This document shows, one piece after another, positions 1-10,359 of a stretch of DNA of 64,000 nt; positions within the stretch are counted from its first letter, which is position 1; each line of letters starts with the position of its first letter. Position numbers and translations under genes: made by a program. A model generated the notes under the pieces. That model saw only the letters and a program-made list of their open reading frames with translations, ran no database searches and had not been told where the DNA came from. The DNA is taken from contig JAGFNQ010005219.1 of the NCBI GenBank assembly GCA_024364735.1, positions 204,118 through 268,117 of the forward strand. The letters are read 5' to 3'. Origin of the DNA: Boesenbergia rotunda. Taxonomy: Eukaryota > Streptophyta > Magnoliopsida > Zingiberales > Zingiberaceae.

Positions 1-384
1 CTGGCTTCACTCACCAGGACCCGGCTTCACTCACCGGGATTTCCATCACCTGGCTTCACTCACCAGGACCCGGCTTCACTCACCGGGATTTCCAACACCT
101 AGCTTCACTCACCAGGACCCGGCTTCACTCACCGGGATTTCCAACACCTGGCTTCACTCACCAGGACCCGGCTTCACTCACCGGGATTTCCATCACCTGG
201 CTTCACTCACCAGGACCCGGCTTCACTCACCGAGATTTCAACCTAGCTTCACAAGCTAGGACCTGGCTTCACTCACCAGGGTTTCATGCCCAGTCCCCGA
301 CCAGGACTTTAACCCAAATTCGCTCAACCAATCTTAAATCATTGTCAAATACCAAAACAACAACCGGGCCAGACTGCATCAACA
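1..384 (-). repeat. 3' LTR of Sire-1 (partial)
   Basis: Matches the far part of the LTR at 3584-5662, including the mini-hairpin array with CTTCACTCA loops (about 1-280) and the terminal ATCAACA at 378-384. It is cut by the window edge. Confidence 0.88.
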
Positions 385-2241
385 ATTTCCCCCTTTTTGT
401 TGTTTGACAACCCGATTTAAGTTTAGGTATCAATCAATTGAAGTCCGTTCAATTCTCATAAGGGAATCATGATCCTCCCCCTATAATAACCATAAACTTA
501 ATCAGCCATTTTCTCCCCCTTTGTCAAACATCGAAAAGGGTACGGTTATTAAGTTTGAACATACCTCCCCCTCAAACACGGGTCTCTCCCCAAATCCAAA
601 ATGATCAAAGTTAAGTTTTGAATTGCACATGAAAACATATACAAAATTATATCATGGTCAAACATGTATATGTTTCATATGACAAGTAATTCAAAGGATG
701 ATTTTGGAATTGCATATGAGAGGCATATACCATAAATGTATCATGGCAACAATGTATATGCATCATACAATAATAAGTGTAGATTTTTGAATTGCATATG
801 GAAACATATACCAAATAATATCATGGTCAAGTATGTATATGTTTCATATGACAAGTAAGGAATGCATCTGTATCTGATATATAGTCCCGATTGGTCTCCG
901 TAACCGATCAGGTTCGTTGATTACTGGATACAGAAATATTTTGATTAGTCTGGGGAGCGATCAGATTTCAGAAAAATTTTGGAAACTCTGATACGTTCCT
1001 GATCAGACTGCATTAACAATTTGCATTCCACAACAAGGATGTAGACTCTATTGAGATTCGTTATTTCAGAAAAAATTCTGAAACACGACATTAAGAACAA
1101 GAGTCATGACTCAACAAACCTTTTCTTATGAATTTGAACATTCCAACATAGGTTTGTATCAAATCAGTATTAGGTTTGTTTCACTTGAACAATTTTGTGC
1201 TCCCTTAGTACCAGGTTTGTACCAATGGGTAATCAAATATGTTTCAATTGTGAAGGGATTGTATCATGTTTGTTTGTAGTATGATCATTAAACTGATACA
1301 ATTTGACGAGAGGAGATCGGATTGAGGAGTTTTGACCCAATCATGAAACTTACTGTTCAGTGTTGATCTGATCGGTCACCGGACCGATCAGAACGGTGCC
1401 TGATCGGTCACCAGACCGATCAGGGTGGATTCAAAAGTCTGATTTGTTTGTTCCGGTCAGATTTCAGAATTCAGACTCAAACATTCAGAAACCAAAAGAC
1501 AGGTTCGTATCAAAACATGATTTTGGTCCCAAAATCTAAGTTTGATCATTCAAAATAGATTTGTATCAAATTAACATTAAGTTTGTATCAAACTCAATGT
1601 ATGATCAAGTTTGCTCAAAATATTTTTTTTTCAATTCCATAATCCCTAAATTTGTCTATCAGGTTTCAAGCATTCCTAAACCGCAATTCAATTAGATTTG
1701 ATCCACTTGATTCTAAGGGTTCCCTTAATCAAAATATATATCATGGTTTGTGTCAGAGCATGATAGTATGAACTTGAGTATCGAAACATGTTTGTATCAA
1801 AGCATGATCATATCAAGAAACCTTAGTTTGATACAAGGGAATCACTAGGTCATAGAAGGTTAAACAGTGAATTTTAAAACTCATGGTGATGCCTTGTGAG
1901 ATTTTTATAATGATCAGCCCAAACTATATGTTCATCTCGTTCTTAAACATGCATTCATGTGTTATAACACATACAAGATACTCATGGCATACTTGGGCTT
2001 GAGATAAGACATTTCATAAACCATAACTTGCATGAAAACACAAATTGCAACAATAAAACCAATTCTTTTAAGCAATTCATGCCAAGAGCAAGTTACGTGT
2101 GAATCTAAACTCTTCATGCAATATATAAAAACAATTTCCAAGGCTTGTTGACTTATTTTGAAACTAGTGTAACCTTAGCCTTGGTTTGGAGCACCACTTA
2201 TCAACAACCTATGTTGATAGATGCTCCCCCTCAATTAAAGC
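385..2241 (-). other. Non-coding internal region of Sire-1 with repeated polypurine tracts
   Basis: No ORF of note. On the minus strand the stretch touching the 3' LTR (385-400) is the purine-rich AAAAAGGGGGAAAT, the expected polypurine tract. Similar GGGGGAG runs recur near 475, 510, 565 and 2225. Multiple polypurine tracts before the 3' LTR are a known Sirevirus trait. The region also has repeated AT-rich units around 600-860 (a stretch near atatgtatatg recurs) and two copies of a GATCGGTC/GACCGATC palindrome at about 1368-1432, the same motif as in the LTR. Confidence 0.75.
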
Positions 2242-3525
2242 TTATACAATTCTAAATATTGAGGTTTTAGGTACCCAAATTTTGGGACCTAAGGAATCTA
2301 CAATGAATGACTTTGGCACCCATGCCTTAGTCAATTTCTTTCTAACCTTTTGAACCCTAGAATCATTTGATGATCTAAATTGGGTTCTTGACATTAATGA
2401 TACAAAGGTTGGTTCCTTAGGTCGGTAACCTATACTGGCCTTATTGTAAACTGCCCTTTGGGAATTAAGTATCATGTCTAAGGTTTTGGAGCTAGATGAG
2501 AATTTCTCAAGAACATTCTTGAGATTTTCAACTTCGCTCTTTAAGTCCTTATTGTCATTCGCAAGGGTCTTAACATGCAAGTCATCAATTACCTCATCCT
2601 TAGAGGTTTTTAAATGTTCTACTTCCAATTTCAAAGATTTAACTTTGGCCTTAGATTTTTTAAGCATCTTAGTTAGACATGCGATGGCTCGATAGCACTT
2701 ATCTAACTTGGGAGAGATTACCTCTTCATCATCCGAAGATGATGAAGGCGCGGTTGAGGAGCTTCTTGATTCGTTGTCACTCTCCTCGGTTGATTCTTCT
2801 AAGGCCACGAGAACCACATGACAGTGGCTTTTCTCCTCCTTGTCCTTCTTCCTTTTGTTTCCTGCAACAAAAGCAAACCCTTTCTCCCTTGGGCTTGTGT
2901 TAGAAATCTCATGTAGTTCCATCTCACAAAACAAATCTTCTAACTTTACAAAAGATAGATCCTTGGAAACCTTGTAGGCATCCACTATGGATGACCACAA
3001 AGTATTCCTAAGGAAGGCTTTGAGTACATACCTCACTAGGTCTCTATTTTCTACCTTTTCATTTATGGAGTGGAGACCATTCAACACTTCTTTAACCCGT
3101 CCATGGAGTTCACTTACCTTTTCATTTTCTCCCATGATGAGGTTTTGGAGTTGGCTGTGAAGCAAATCCTTCTTGGCTCTCCGGGTGTTTTGAGTTCCCT
3201 CATGGAGCTCAAAGATTTTGTTCCATAGGTCCTTTGCACTTGTAAAGGGACCAACTTTGATGAGTTGGTCCTTAGTCATTCCACATTGCAAGGTGACCAC
3301 AACCTTAGCATCCGCTTCTCCCCTTTTGATTTGCTCAGCTGACCACATGGAGAAGTCTAGCTCTTTTCCTTCACCATCTCTTGGAAGGATGAAGCCCTCC
3401 TTCACGGCAAACCACAAACTGATATTGGTCTTGAGATAGAACTCCATCCTTGACCTCCAATATGAAAAATCTGTACCGTCAAAGAATGGAGGTCGGTTTG
3501 TGCTGTAGCCTTCTCTTCCAGCCAT
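2242..3525 (-). CDS. gag: Gag-like protein of Sire-1
   Basis: A 427-residue open frame. It starts 45 bp after the primer-binding site, where gag is expected. The first 40 residues (PPFFDGTDFSYWRSRMEFYL) are the N-terminal copia gag region, and about 60-200 is the UBN2/gag-polypeptide fold with ALKAF-like, LWSSIVDAYK and ELHE motifs. A Ser/Asp/Glu-rich linker (about 240-270), a likely coiled coil (about 275-345) and a tail with KTLDMIL and IGYRPK follow. Gag would form the particle that packages element RNA. No CCHC zinc knuckle is present, although Sire-2 and Sire-3 have one or two; the segment after FVAGNKRKK seems deleted there. The frame has no stop codon, unlike most other coding regions in the window. 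Confidence 0.85.
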   Translation of the reverse strand: MAGREGYSTNRPPFFDGTDFSYWRSRMEFYLKTNISLWFAVKEGFILPRDGEGKELDFSMWSAEQIKRGEADAKVVVTLQCGMTKDQLIKVGPFTSAKDLWNKIFELHEGTQNTRRAKKDLLHSQLQNLIMGENEKVSELHGRVKEVLNGLHSINEKVENRDLVRYVLKAFLRNTLWSSIVDAYKVSKDLSFVKLEDLFCEMELHEISNTSPREKGFAFVAGNKRKKDKEEKSHCHVVLVALEESTEESDNESRSSSTAPSSSSDDEEVISPKLDKCYRAIACLTKMLKKSKAKVKSLKLEVEHLKTSKDEVIDDLHVKTLANDNKDLKSEVENLKNVLEKFSSSSKTLDMILNSQRAVYNKASIGYRPKEPTFVSLMSRTQFRSSNDSRVQKVRKKLTKAWVPKSFIVDSLGPKIWVPKTSIFRIV

Positions 3526-3569
3526 CTTTTTGTAAGCTCTCGGATGTTAAGCCGTGAACAGAGCCCCAA

Positions 3570-3581
3570 GCTCTGATACCA
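3570..3581 (-). other. Primer-binding site of Sire-1
   Basis: Minus-strand TGGTATCAGAGC, complementary to the 3' end of plant initiator tRNA-Met and typical of Ty1/copia elements. It lies two bases from the 5' LTR. Confidence 0.9.
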
Positions 3582-4414
3582 CTTGTTGGAAACGAGATGG
3601 CTATAGAGGGGGGGTGAATATAGCCCGACACAATTTCTTTTGAGCTTTTCAAATCTTTCTGCACTTCAAGAGTTAGGCAGCGGAAACAAACACATAAGTG
3701 CAGAAACAGAAATCAAAACAAACACAGCAAACCAGATGACACAGCGATGTACAAGGTTCGGGGATAACTTGCCCCTACTCCTTGGCGTGCCCGTAAGGTG
3801 GGCGATCCCTTGATCGTCGGCAGATCAAGCCCCGGTGAACCCGGATAAGATGGAGCCTCCTTCTCGGTGGAGAAACCTCTCCACAGATCTCACGGATGAT
3901 GAAACTTGAGTACAGGAGATCACACAAGAAGGAACACTCACAAAGCTCTCACAGGAATGCAACAAGATCGCTCAAGCACAAAGCAACAGAGAGCACGAAC
4001 ACAGCCCAGCCAAACTTCCCAAGTTTCTGTCTTTTTCGCCTCTGCTTCCAGCTTCGCCACTTAAGCTCTGCTCACCATCACAAGCTTCATCAGCATCCAC
4101 TGAGCCAGCCTGAACCCACTGACCTCCCTGAGCACTCAGTCCACTGAAGACCTCCTCTCCCAGCTGAGCCTCTGTCAGTCGCCAGCTGCGTCAGTTGCCT
4201 GTTGAAACCTGAGAACGAGAAATAGCCAAACCTGCTCAACGGAAAGCCTCCCATTGACCCTCCTTGAGTGTTTGAATCACCTGCTATCACCTGCACACTC
4301 CAACAGAGGCTTAGCAATGCATATCAAAACATATCAGCAGTGTATCAGAGAATCGACAATGAAAACAGACGCGATCAGAGCTTCTGACAGCGTATTTGAA
4401 TTAAAGTTCTGCGC

Positions 4415-4818
4415 CTGATCGGTCACCAGACCGATCCAGCAGTCTTCTGCACACTCCTGATCGGTCACCAGACCAATCAGGCTCCTGCCTGATCGGTCAC
4501 CAGACCAATCAGGCTGCTTCCAGACCGATCAGGAGTCATCCTGATCGGTGATAGTGAGAACCTTGCGACAAATGATCGTTCACTAGACCGATCTGAGCAG
4601 TATCCCTGATCGGTCACCAGACCGATCAGGAGCAGATCAGCAGGGGAACTCAACTCACTGTTCGCTCCCTGATGACCGATCAGGAGCTGTGCAGTGAGTG
4701 AAACACACACTCCCTGATCGGTCACCAGACCGATCAGACATCGCTAGATCGGTCACCAGACCGATCCACGAAGGAGCAGCGTGCCAACACCCTGATCGGT
4801 CACCAGACCGATCCAGGG
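4415..4818. repeat. Array of GATCGGTC palindromes in the Sire-1 LTR
   Basis: About eight full units plus partial ones of a 22-24-bp inverted repeat: arm CTGATCGGTC, loop ACCA, arm GACCGATCAG. Spacers differ in length and sequence, so this is a dispersed cluster of one motif rather than a simple tandem repeat. Full units lie near 4416, 4457, 4489, 4604, 4714, 4746 and 4792. Several have single-base changes (GACCAATCAG). Confidence 0.9.
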
Positions 4819-4825
4819 ACGCAGA

Positions 4826-5558
4826 CCTAGCCTTCCAAGCTAGGATTTCATTCACCTTAGCCCTCCAAGCTAAGGATTTTTCAATCTAACTCTCCAAGTT
4901 GGGAATTTGCACCTAACCCTCCAAGTTAGGACTTTTCACCTAGCCCTCCAAGCTAGGACTTTTCACCTAGCCCTCCAAGCTAGGACTTTTCACCCAACCC
5001 CTCCGAGTTAGACCTTCATCCAACCTAGCCCTCCAAGCTAGGCACCTGACCCTCCAAGCCAGGACTTTTTCACCTAACTCTCCAAGATGGGACTTTTCAC
5101 CTAACCCTCCAAGTTAGGACTTTTCACCTAGCCTTCCAAGCTAGGACTTTTCACCTAGCCCTCCAAGCTAGGACTTTTCACCCACCTCTTCTGAATTAGG
5201 ACTTTTCAACACCTGGCTTCACTCACCAGGACCCGGCTTCACTCACCGGGATTTCCAACACCTGGCTTCACTCACTAGGACCCGGCTTCACTCACCGGGA
5301 TTTCCAACACCTGGCTTCACTCACCAGGACCCGGCTTCACTCACCGGGATTTCCAACACCTGGCTTCACTCACCAGGACCCGGCTTCAATCACTGGGATT
5401 TCCATCACCTGGCTTCACTTACCAGGACCCGGCTTCACTCACCGGGATTTCAACCTAGCTTCATAAGCTAGGACCTGGCTTCACTCACCAGGACCCGGCT
5501 TCACTCACCGGGATTTCAACCTAGCTTCATAAGCTAGGACCTGGCTTCACTCACCAGG
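4826..5558. repeat. Mini stem-loop array in the Sire-1 LTR
   Basis: Two blocks of short units. In 4826-5190 the units read stem, CCTCCAA loop, stem, with stems such as CCTAGC/GCTAGG, CCTAAC/GTTAGG and CCTTAGC/GCTAAGG. In 5212-5558 the loop is CTTCACTCA with stems CCTGG/CCAGG alternating with CCCGG/CCGGG, plus CCTAGCTT/AAGCTAGG units. The second block is the same array that opens the window (1-280). Confidence 0.85.
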
Positions 5559-5662
5559 ATTTCATGCCCAGTCCCCGACCAGGACTTTAACCCAAATTCG
5601 CACAACCAAACTTAAATCATTGTCAAACACCAAAATAACAACCGGGCTAGACTGCATCAACA

Positions 5663-6485
5663 CTAGGGTTCCATTTGGGAATCCCAAAGTCAGAACCAAG
5701 ACAGCTCATGCTGTAAATCATGGTTTAATCTATATCATTTATATGCTTGTTGTGTTTTGGAACTAACCCTGCTTGCAGGAACGAAGGGATGAAGGTTTCT
5801 GCACTCAGGCGCCTCAATAGAGTGAGGCGCCCTACTAGGCTAGGTGCCTGTGTTGAGACAGGTACCCAGTGAAGGGCTATTCCAAGCACTCGAAGCAAAC
5901 TGTCACACAAGCCTCTGAATTAGTCATTGAGGCGCCTATGTTAACACAGGCACCCCAGTTAGCTCAGGCACCTTGGTTGAGAGGATAAGCGCTGGCCAAG
6001 TCTGCGGATTGAGGTTCTCGGACGATAGGCCATATGTTAGGCGCCCCCTTCAACACAGGCGCCCCAGCTACGACTATATAAAGGGGTTCACCCCCTTGGC
6101 TTCAACACCAATTGCTTTCAACACATTCGCTCAAGCGCTCCGCTCCGACAAGCTCCGTACTCGAGATTCAAGCGCCTATGATGACCCGCGGCTCCGATCT
6201 TCCAACTTCTCCAATCGTCGGTATAAAAATAGTTTTATTACTGTATTATTTTTAATTCTATATTCAACTTCATCTTGTAAAACATTTGACGAAATATAGA
6301 ATTTTCCATCGTAAACGGTCAAGGACCGTGGGTCTTGGAGTAGGAGTCGATTGCTACTCCGAACCAAGGAAAAACAAAAAGTGTTAGCGATTGTTTTTCT
6401 TTTCCGTTGTGCAATTACTCTACGCTTTCCGAAAAAGTTTTGATAATCGATATTCACCCCCCCCCCTCTATCGATTCAATCTGAT
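5663..6485 (+). repeat. Truncated Sirevirus LTR (3' part), split by Sire-1
   Basis: Colinear with the second half of the Sire-3 LTR: the CCAAAGTCAGAACCAAGACAG block, the TGTTGTGTTTTGGA-type block, a TATA-like TATATAAAGG at about 6074, GACCGTGGGTCTTGGAGTAGG, and the terminal ATTCACCCCCCC...TCTATCGATTC. The first half was displaced when Sire-1 inserted at the ctagg site and lies beyond the window. GGCGCC-based inverted repeats occur (GGCGCCTCA/TGAGGCGCC at 5808-5831). The right end joins gypsy coding sequence at about 6485-6492, where the element seems to have inserted. Confidence 0.75.
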
Positions 6486-7657
6486 CCCACATTCAACTCT
6501 GCAATGGCCTTCTCACAATGCTCGTCCCACTCAAACTTGGTTGTCTTTCTCAGAATCTTGAAGAATGGCAAAGTTTTATCTGCGGATTTGGAGATAAATC
6601 TAGACAATGTTGTGATTCTTCCATTCAGCCGTTGTACCTCCTTGAAGTTGCGGAGGGGGGGCGACATATCCAGAATAGCTTTCACTTTTTTGAATTGGCC
6701 TCAATCCCCCTCTCTGTCACCATGTAGCCCAGGAACCAGCCGCTCCTTACCCCAAACAAACACTTGGCGGGGTTCAACTTCAGCCTGTTGGACCTTAGGG
6801 TGGTGAATGTTTCTTTCAAGTCGGCTATCATATCACCTCCTTTATCGGTCAAGACTAGGATATCATCCACGTACACCTCGATGTTCCTCCCGATCTGGTG
6901 TCTGAAGACTTTGTCCATCATCCACTGGTATGTAGCGCCTGCATTGCGCAAGCTGAACGACATGACATTATAACAATACGTGCCATCAGCTGTCACAAAA
7001 CTGACTTTCTCTTGGTCCTCAGGAGCAAGCGGAACTTGGTGGTAGCCTTGATAGGCATCCAACATTGAGATAAACTCGCAACCGGCTATAGAGTCCACCA
7101 ACCGGTCTATCCGAGGCAGGGGATAACAATTTTTGAGGCAAGCTTTATTCAAGTCGCGAAAGTCGATCAGACCTGCCATTTACCTCCCAGCTTAGGGACG
7201 AGGACTACATTAGCCAACCAGCCGGGAATTGTACTTCTCTGATGTGTTCGGCTTTTAATAATTTCTTAACTTCGTCTCGGATAGCTTGATCTTGCTCGGG
7301 TGCAAAGTGCCTCCGTTTCTGCTTCACAGGCCAGGCTCCCGGCGTAACATGCAGATGGTGCATGGCTAACGCCGGTGGAACTCCTTTGATTTCTTCAGCG
7401 GGCCAGGCGAAGACGTCTTTGTGGCTCCGCAGGCAATCCACGAGACGGCTTCTTAACTCCGGCGCAAGATCGAGGGCAATCTGAGTAACTGCCCCTCCAT
7501 GTTGAGGGTGAATCTGCACCTCCTCACTTTCGACCTCCCATCGTTCTTCCTTGGCTCCTTCGTCTTCTCGCGGGTGGGCGAGATCTACTCGCAAGACTTC
7601 ATGGAGATCAAAGTCCTCCTTCATCCGAGTCATGGTTTCTTCCACCGACTCTGCCAT
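6486..7657 (-). pseudogene. pol: Tat-like Ty3/gypsy reverse transcriptase/RNase H remnant
   Basis: Three overlapping or adjacent frames read on the minus strand. 7657-7205 carries the linker before RT (DVFAWPAEEIKGVPP, VKQKRRHFAPEQ). 7179-6682 carries the RT core with DFRDLNKACLKNCYPLPRID and the catalytic YVDDILV near residue 103. 6685-6476 begins the RNase H part. A frameshift separates the first two frames, where REVQFPAGWL should continue into the ANVVLV motif. The sequence ends abruptly where the Sirevirus LTR begins. The remnant starts about 50 bp from the primer-binding site, so gag and protease are missing: this is a deletion derivative. Confidence 0.85.
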
Positions 7658-7690
7658 CGGTGCTCCTTCAGGTGCTTTACTAGTTTCCTA

Positions 7691-7704
7691 TAGACGGCGC
7701 CAAA
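7691..7704 (-). other. Gypsy primer-binding site
   Basis: Minus-strand TTTGGCGCCGTCTA lies directly inside the LTR end at 7707. The TGGCGCCGTCTGTGGG-type site is characteristic of many plant Tat-like gypsy elements, which supports the lineage given for the RT remnant. Confidence 0.7.
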
Positions 7705-7706
7705 CT

Positions 7707-8377
7707 TGTTCCGGAAAGAGTCGACGTCAATGGCCAGTCACCGAGGTTCTGTCTATGTGAATGCTAACGGGAAGGAAAGAACTCCGCGCCCTGCGAGATC
7801 AACACGAGCGTTAGGGGAACATGCAGGAGGTTGTCCGGCGGAGCCTACTCCGACGCTCAAGTCAGTGCCTCGATGGAGAAGAATAGAAGGCAGGGAAAAT
7901 CTGTATGAGTTGTAGAGAATGTGTAACCCCCTTACCAAGGGGTTGGACTACCTTTTATGTCAGTGGCGGCTATCCACGAGCACCCACAATCCTCGCCACA
8001 TCCCCATGATTGTCGATTGACGGCTCACCCTGACAACGGTCGTCGTAGTTCCTTAATCCGGGCCATTGCGATGATCAAGGCCTTTATGGCCGCTAATCAT
8101 GGGTGGTAATTACTCCGTCGTAATGGATGAGGATGACTTCGACGATCCGCGAGAAACGGACCTTAGCTTGAGTGTTCTTTAGGCCCCACCACCCCGAGGT
8201 TCTTTCGCCCGGGGGTTCCGGGCATTCATCTCTGCGAGGTGCTCTGGGGTATTACCCCCGAGGTGAGCCCGGGGGTGTGTCTACCTGAAGGTAGCTCCAG
8301 GGTGATAACCACCCGAGTTGGTTTCCGGGTCTCCTTTCCCGGGAGGGTCTTGGGAGCCCCGGAAGGAGAGTCGTTCA
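7707..8377 (-). repeat. Gypsy LTR, first piece (continues at 16792-16859)
   Basis: Plus-strand boundary TGTTCCGGAAAG next to the primer-binding site. On the minus strand it holds a TATA-like ACATAAAAGG (about 7955) and a leader-like stretch. It is interrupted at 8377/8378 by Cop-A; the gttca duplicated by that insertion is 8373-8377. Adding the continuation gives an LTR of about 739 bp. Confidence 0.65.
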
Positions 8378-10359
8378 TGTTAGGATGTATACTAAAAGTC
8401 TTGCCTTTTCTGTATGAACATCCACATTTTGAAAAAGAATCACAACAACACTAGATGCTTGTTTATATTAGTATATGCATAAAAGTCCTTTACTTTGCAT
8501 TGTAAATAACATGGTGTGTGGTGACACACGGAAGATCATGTTATCAGTCCCTTGCCTAGTATAAGTAGAGGCTCACAGCCGTGATGAAATTGGACAAACA
8601 ATCGGAATGGTTGTAGTGTAATTAAGTGTGGTTGGTCTTGACCATAGAATTACACTAGTGTACTTTGTGTGCATTGTGCAAGACCAAAATCAGAGATTAT
8701 CCAATTTGTACTAATTTGATAACTGGATTGGATCTCGAATTATTACGGAGTACAATCCCTGAATCTCGATATAATAACGAGCATGTATAATTAATATTTT
8801 ATTTCTTTGATTTACCAATGGGCGAGATTTATTCTGCTAAATCGATAGGCCCGGTAAGTTGAGAAATAATATTAATTATATGGTGTGTCGTTGATTATTG
8901 ACGGAATATGTGTCCTGGTGAGTCGGGATGTTGATGCCCCCTTGATGAGCTTGTAAGGTTCATCATGTTAAACCCTGCAGGTGGATTTGATCCGACATGA
9001 TGATAAGATTGAGTGGTACTAGTCAAGAAGCCAGAAGTCGATTAATTAAAATTGTCAGTAATTTAAATTAGTTGATGGGCATTCGATATTTTAAACACAG
9101 GGGAATGGATGTACTCATAATATGTGGAGCCCATATGTAAATATGGGGGTTGGTGAGGTAATTCAATGAGGATCTTTTAGTGGAATGGATCTTCATTATT
9201 GAATCGGGTTTGGATCCATTAGCAGGCCAAGATCAAACTCCTCCTCATGGTCTCTATCGTGGCATGAAACCAAGTTGATGATTGATCCAATGAAATACAT
9301 GACAACCCTAGGTTTTCTTCTCTCCTCTCTCTCTCTCCCTCTTGTTTGAGGATGCGGCGCTGAACAAAAGGAAGCAGTTCTTCTCCGATTAATTACATTG
9401 CAGCTTCACCGATTGCATGGAATTAAATCTTGCTCTTCTCCAATTAATTGGATGGCATACAATTAATCTTCTCCGATTAATTCATGGCTTCTCCGATTAA
9501 ATCCTGCTCTTCTCCAATTAATTGGATGGCATGCAAGTAATCTTCTCCGATTAATTCCTGGTCTTCTCCGATTAATTGCACCTGCTCTTCTCCGATTAAT
9601 TGCATGGCATGTAATTAATTCTTCTCCACGCGATTAACTGCTCGAAGGGAGCAGTACCTTCTCCACGCGGCTCATGCAATCTGCTCTTGAGCAATTGCCT
9701 TGGCGTGGAGAAAAAGTTGCATACGCAACTTGGCTTGGAGAACAAGAAGAAGGCGAGAGCCTTCTGCATTAGGAGGAACCTTCTGTGTGGAGAAGAAGAC
9801 ACAGTTCAGGCGCCGGCGGTGGAGGAAAGAGGATTAGTAGGATTTGTGTTTGGATTATCTTCTTCCGTGGAGTGGCCGGCGGCATCCCTTTGGTTAGGGA
9901 TTGATTGGCGCAAGGAGAAGGGATCGACTTGGTGACCACGGATCTTGGTAGATCGTCGCCTACACGACGTCCAAGAGGGGCGGGGCATACGGTAACGGAA
10001 GGTATATACTCTTCCTTGGCTCCTTTGCTTAGCTTCGTCATTTCATGTTGATTTTAATTAATTATTATTGTTTTGATTAATTGTTAATCTTAGATAATAA
10101 TTAATTAATTGGATCCCGACCACAAACACAAGAACCGGCAATCCACTCGTTGCCTTTTTCGCGGTCGTTCGGTAAGGAGAATTACAAGTCTCAATCTTTG
10201 TGATTGGCCGAGTTGTAATTTGTACCGAATGATACTACGACGAGATGGTCGTTGGGAGACGGGTCTCCATTTGGATTAATTTTTAATCTGTAGACATGGA
10301 GAGGTATCTCAAGGACGACCAAGTATTCGCTTTGGAAACCCGCCAAGCCATACCCAACA
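8378..10359 (+). repeat. 5' LTR of Cop-A (1982 bp)
   Basis: Starts TGTTAGGATGTATACTAAAA and ends ATACCCAACA. It is colinear with 14855-16786 throughout. A segment at about 9380-9600 has repeated CTTCTCCGATTAATT units of roughly 20-60 bp spacing, present in fewer copies in the other LTR, which accounts for much of the 50-bp length difference. Confidence 0.93.

Larger units (their letters stand above)
1..5662 (-). mobile_element. Sire-1: gag-only Sirevirus-like LTR retrotransposon, 3' LTR incomplete
   Basis: Read on the minus strand: a 2079-bp 5' LTR (5662 down to 3584), a primer-binding site, one gag ORF, about 1.86 kb without coding capacity, a polypurine tract, and the first 384 bp of the 3' LTR before the window ends. 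Both LTRs start TGTTGATGCAGTCT on the minus strand. No protease, integrase, reverse transcriptase or RNase H is visible, so it would need enzymes from a relative such as the element at 49412-59241. The base pairs next to the 5' LTR (ctagg, 5663-5667) match the homologous position in the LTR it entered; the partner copy lies outside the window. Confidence 0.88.
3584..5662 (-). repeat. 5' LTR of Sire-1 (2079 bp)
   Basis: Ends TG...CA (plus strand TGTTGGAAAC...GCATCAACA). Its inner end carries the ATTCACCCCCCCCTCTAT-type sequence shared by the other Sirevirus LTRs here. On the minus strand the order is mini-hairpin array (5558-4826), palindrome array (4818-4415), then about 830 bp of leader-like sequence to the primer-binding site. 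Two kilobases is long for a copia LTR, and much of the excess is the two arrays. Confidence 0.9.

Noticed and set aside
1..280. Possible CRISPR-like direct repeats
   Set aside because: Regular repeats without unique spacers, located within an LTR of a plant retrotransposon; they are the mini-hairpin array.
2474..2903. Plus-strand ORFs opposite the Sire-1 gag
   Set aside because: They are antisense shadows of the gag frame, which has clear domain motifs; neither resembles a protein.
4477..4889. ORFs with repeated DRSGDRSG or PDRSPDRS peptides
   Set aside because: They are translations of the GATCGGTC palindrome array in the LTR, not proteins.
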